Shown piece after piece: positions 59,801 through 64,000 of a DNA stretch of 64,000 nt (the stretch's first letter is position 1; every line of letters begins with the position of its first letter). The notes below the pieces were generated by a model. The model saw nothing but the letters and a program-made list of their open reading frames with translations, was not told where the DNA came from and ran no database searches. The translations under genes were made by a program, and so were the position numbers. This DNA is from Eumeta japonica (Eukaryota > Arthropoda > Insecta > Lepidoptera > Psychidae): the NCBI GenBank assembly GCA_005406025.1, contig BGZK01000102.1, forward strand, positions 248,001-312,000. The letters run 5' to 3'.

Positions 59801-61479
59801 GGTAAACCCCTTGTGTTTTAGATCATTTAGTTTGTTGTTCCATATATTAATTTAGTGGTGACGAGGATTTGATGATGACAACGAAAAAATAAATATTAGA
59901 TTTCTTTGATGGCTGCTGTAAGGTAATCCCTTTCAGTTTGTTCTGATTTGATTTCTTTTGACGAACCCAGTTCAACACAAGTCCAACACTTGCTACCAAC
60001 ATATGGTTTGATAATGAAGCTAGAAGGCGAAAAGTAGAACTCCTCAATGTTCTACTTGGAGTACAATGTTCTACCTCAATGGCTCCTAATGAACTCCTCT
60101 AGTTTGAGTTTATTTTGTCTTTTTAACAAGTATAATTTGGTGACGCCCGATTATGAAGCTAATAGGTCCATAGCGCAATTTTCATTCCTTATTGATTGAT
60201 CAATAGTAGATCAATATAGATAGACAATTGATCAATACCTCACGCTTTTCTTACGATGATTCAAGTTATAATTTGAACTGTATTGTTTTCACTTTTTTCT
60301 ACCTTAAAACGTATTTTTTTTAGTTTTTTTAAAAGTGTATTTTATTTAGTGTTATTAGTCCAACAACGAAACCTTAATTCGAAGATTCGAAAGAAGATTC
60401 GAAATCCGTTCGTCTCAGTGTAATAGCGTCTTAATTCTTCTAAATATTAACCGTAATGAATGAAATTTTATAAAGGAATACTTGATATAGACCTACCAAT
60501 TCAAAGCAAAAAGATATAATCGAACAAAGTAGTGTCTTGGCATAATATATTATTCTCTCTTCATCTTCAAGTGGGGTAGTACATTCGACCGACATATTTT
60601 TGTCAGCTTTACTATTTATGAAACATATCTCACCTTAATCATGAAAAATGTGTGTTTGTAATACATTTACTTCTAATGGCTAAGCCCTTTAACCCTTTTA
60701 CATATAAAGTTTTTAACACTCACTAAGGCAGCTTATTACAGATTTCCTGTGACGTACACTTTTCGAGCTATAGTCGGAAAAATGTGTATTGAAATTTTTC
60801 AATTCGCATTAGATTGTACTTGATGAGATAGCGACTGTTGATTTTTTAATTATTTCATAAATCAATTTTTAATAGGACCTCATACAAACATTCAATCATA
60901 TATCAGTTAAAATGTATATTACTTTCAATTTAAACAAATTTACATAAATTAGACCTTAAATATAAGAATCTTAAATAGAAAATCAACAGAAATTAAACTG
61001 AAAATTATTACTTCAAATATACACTATAAAGTAATAACAATTAACTGACTTCTAAAAGGTAGAACTACTTTATTTTAATAAATGGAATGAAAAAAAAAAC
61101 TCTTTAGTGATTTATAAATTCTTAATGTTTACTTCGATGCTGCTGTTTAGCATTTTTTTTATTTTTGAATTAATACTTTTGAAATCGTGCTATTATCTGC
61201 AACTGATTGTTTATTTAATCATGTAAATAACAAATAATGCACTTTGCGCATATATCTTTAATCGTTGTCTGTCTGGATAAGTCGACATATTTTACAATAC
61301 AAAATTTATTTTTTACATTCTGGCAGACATTTTCCACAGAAAAGAAACCCTGTGCCAGATGGCTGTCTGTAATGGCTATATGCTTATCTAATGTACACAT
61401 ATGTGTACAATATCTAAAATGACAGTAAGAGAAAACATTAACTGGAATTGTTATGATTTTACATTAAGTCCAAATTAGA
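56885..61479. other. Long AT-rich non-coding stretch
   Basis: Small inverted repeat CAGCCATCAT...ATGATGGCTG at 59033-59065, and a near-tandem AATGTTCTAC duplication at 60047-60075. Frames at 59401 (plus), 59847 (minus) and 61215 (both strands) have no recognised domain. No gene called. Confidence 0.4.
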
Positions 61480-62400
61480 ATAGCAGCTCAGCACTATGGA
61501 GTAGAAATGAGCTGATACACCTGGAAGTGTGTACTAAGTGCGGAAAACTTTATTGGAGGCGTGTTCAATTTTTGCTTATAATTTTTCGTCGACTGGGCAT
61601 TGAACCTAAGACTTTCGTGTGATATACACTTTTAAGAGATCTTGTATGATGAGAGCGACACCAATTTTTCTAGGAACCTCTTAATAACGTAAAGCAAGCT
61701 ATGCTCCAATTAAGCATATTATAATATTGATACCATTATTCAATTTAATACAAATGAGCATCCTATATACTTCGAGAGAAATACCATTTATTCGTTTCGT
61801 TTATGTTGGATTCTTTGAAAATAGGCCTAAGTCTAGTAAATTAAAACAAACAAACCTCCATCCGCGCGACATTCAAAACCCCTTAAAAATGGAAGGCTTC
61901 CTCTTAGCCCCATCTTTACTAAGCAAGCTTGTCGGGTGTTAGACAAACAGTAAACCGACGGATGAACGCTAAGGGGTAAGTTTTACTTAGTTTTTTTCTT
62001 CTTTTTTTCTTAGCGCAGCCCCTGTACTAAGTACAGACGTAAAACGAGAACGCACCCCGAAAACATCGTCTGGAGGCCCGCCCTTGGGGACCGTTAAAAA
62101 AGATAAACAGGGGAAAATGTTTGCCCTTTTTGTTAGTGTGAATATATTGAGATAAACAATTTCCTTATCGATAAAAATATGTTCAAACTGAAACGCGAAA
62201 AGTGCTGACTGTAGCCACCGCAATAAGTCAGTTATTATCTATGTATTGTGATATACGTATAGCCATGAGTTATACCATCGGTATATATATGACACATATA
62301 ACCAGTACTATCAAGTAATTTGCTTTTTCCATTAACTTCGTCATTATTACTAACTGACTACGGCCGCCGTCACCACCGATGCCGCTCACAGAACTATAAA
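61480..62400. other. Mixed non-coding stretch
   Basis: At about 61590 CTGGGCATTGAACCTAAGAC vaguely resembles an inverted Pol III B box, as in a decayed SINE. A moderately GC-rich part at 61855-62110 has short frames on both strands but no family. Confidence 0.35.
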
Positions 62401-62840
62401 TATTGCTTTACTACTTTGCGGACAAATAGTTTATAGTCCAGTGCCTCAGTAGCTAGGTTCGATTTTGGGCACGGCCAAACCGATCGATGAGCCTTAACTC
62501 AAGTTAAATTGATCCACTCGTTTCGTGCTTCGAAAAACGCGTTAAGCTGCCGGTCCAGGTTGTCATCACATCGCTGACGATGGTCTTCAGCAGTCCTCGA
62601 TCTGAACTGAGCCAGAGTGTAATGCTTATCGTCCCAACCTTCGATATGAACTAAAAGGAGGGGAGTATTCCTCAGCAGCAAGTGACTAAAACCCAACACA
62701 ATTTTTTATATCATTTTCGAGGGGTAAACGAGTACGTAATGCACCGGAAAGTAGGTGATCACCGACTCTCATGGACACTCGCAACCGCAGAAGTCGCGAC
62801 CAGTGCGTTCCTGACCTCTTAGTAAGAAATAAGATATCCG
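62401..62840. repeat. Composite LINE/SINE-tail-like repeat
   Basis: CAGTGCCTCAGTAGCTAGGT with TTCGATTTTGGGCACGG is SINE/LINE-tail-like. CGTGCTTCGAAAAACGCGTT with AAGCTGCCGGTCCAGGTTG matches the moth 'GTGCTTCGGAAGGCACGTTAAGCCG' tail. At 62740-62830 GGTGATCACCGACTCTCATG and CGACCAGTGCGTTCCTGACC match the LINE 3' region seen at 8.3 and 40.1 kb. Diverged, with no protein left. Confidence 0.55.
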
Positions 62841-64000
62841 AAAAGGGGAACGTGCTGATAGGGAGGAAGTGTGGAGTGATGGTTGTGTAAGTCAGTCTTT
62901 TTATACTTTTTATATGAAATCATATAAGTGCCGACACCTTTATCTATTTTTAATTAAATAAAGGTATAAAATAAGATTCTATTCTTCAGCTTAAACCTTT
63001 TTTTATTTTGATTTATTTACACCTTTGCACCATCGTGCGAATAAATTATATTGCAATCGAAGTTATCGATATCATCACCTGTCGTAACCAAATAAGTAAA
63101 TATTGTATTTATTTATTTTCAAACTTCAGACACTATTTGCGATGCTTTATGAGCATACTTTCAAAGACGTCACGAAGGTGCTCCATCCTCGGATTGCAGC
63201 AAATATGTTCTCCTTGACGTAATTAGGAATAGGGGAAGCACGAATCATATTCAAACAAAGATGATTCCGCACTTGCTGATGTGCGAGCAAATACTATATA
63301 GTAAAAAGATTCACTACCTCATTCATTCACCAAGTCATCGTCGCCCAGCCCAAACCGATAAAGATAACAATTTGAAATTCTGGAGAGGGTGTTAATATTA
63401 CATTGTAGGCATCGTTTAAGAAGGGGTTCCCGAAATTTAACCCCTAAGGCGAGGAAGGGAGTGGCAAAGTTTGTATTGCGAACTCGCTATTAATGGTCTT
63501 CGGCGCAATGAATGAAGTGTTTCAATATTTTTTCAAAATTCAACCTCTAAGATGGTAAGTTTGGCAAATGAAGGCAATTTTTTTTTATGAACAATGACAT
63601 GTCCGATTTATTTGAAGCTTAGAATTAATGCTATTAAAGCAGAAAAAGTGATGTCTCTTAATAAAAAAATGAAACTGGTTTCTCAGTAAACGACATATCG
63701 TCGACGCAGACTCTAATGTTTAATCTCTTCTATTTTTATTGTAAGGTGTATGTGTCTAACAAGTATCACAAGGCATGTCTTATTGAATTACCTTTCAAAA
63801 TTACTTAGTAAGCTCATGGCGAGATTTTTTTTCAATTAATTTTCTAATCAATGTCAACTTCCATAAGCTCACATAAAATAGTTTCCGAACGCCTACTATT
63901 GTCCCCCCAATCCATTTGCCAGTTTTAAACACCAAAGACACATTAATCATTCAAGTTCGCGTCGAGCACTTCTCCTAAGTAAGAACTTAATATAAATGTA
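62841..64000. other. AT-rich non-coding stretch to the right edge
   Basis: No gene or clear repeat. The 69-codon frame at 63008-63217 has no family signature. Confidence 0.4.

Noticed and set aside
59847..60047. 66-codon minus frame with NWVRQKKSNQNKLKG
   Set aside because: It looked like a possible transposon fragment, but no motif could be tied to a known family.
1..64000. CRISPR array, bacterial operons, LTR retrotransposon, rRNA or integrated viral genes
   Set aside because: No evenly spaced direct repeats with unique spacers, no paired LTRs with TG...CA ends, and no rRNA or viral hallmark proteins were seen.

Overview
The window looks like a stretch of a moth or butterfly (Lepidoptera) nuclear genome. 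It is very AT-rich, has almost no long reading frames, and carries intron-type splice signals. It is littered with repeats I recognise as lepidopteran: mariner transposons, CR1/Jockey-type and RNase H-bearing non-LTR elements with their 3' tails, a tRNA-derived SINE, and the 'GGTTCCGT...GGAACCCT' repeat. There is no bacterial-style gene packing, no rRNA or tRNA gene, no CRISPR array and no intact host gene.

The only host coding sequence I can support is one exon at the left edge (about 640-894, minus strand). It encodes a signal peptide and the start of a propeptide ending in a DPCKA motif, as in the Tolloid/BMP-1 family of astacin metalloproteases. The rest of that gene must lie to the left of position 1. 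The other 63 kb is therefore upstream of, or a 5' intron of, this gene. About a dozen GC-richer blocks of roughly 150-600 bp stand out from the AT-rich background (near 1.8, 7.1, 12.6, 17.2, 20.7, 22.5, 26.8, 28.4, 32.9, 35.7, 42.5, 46.8, 48.4 and 54.9 kb). They have no coding signal and are candidate conserved non-coding or regulatory DNA, which fits the flank of a developmental patterning gene. This is inference.

Repeats by region. 1.4-14.5 kb: SINE, TIR-type element, CR1/Jockey LINE tail, RNase H LINE fragment, a TA-flanked MITE, dinucleotide runs. 19-21 kb: two widespread lepidopteran repeats. 29-36 kb: an element with inverted ends, a zinc-finger-like transposase remnant, a GGTTCCGT repeat copy, and 18-bp and 33-bp minisatellites. 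37-46.5 kb: four decayed mariner copies, one complete end to end with TA target-site duplications. 47-56 kb: a LINE tail, the long-TIR element, and a second, inverted GGTTCCGT copy. 57-64 kb: mostly AT-rich sequence with a LINE/SINE tail near 62.5 kb.

The most unusual object is at 51,085-52,954. Two nearly identical inverted arms of about 427 bp flank a 1 kb core. The core encodes part of a protein with a HAITGCD...RKGK signature, followed by a small intron and an acidic C-terminal exon. The first 45 codons of the open frame lie inside the left arm. It reads as a young long-TIR (foldback-like) element carrying a gene fragment. A second unusual pattern is a set of at least six scattered arrays with a roughly 6-bp period of GATCGG/GAATCG type, spread over the whole window.
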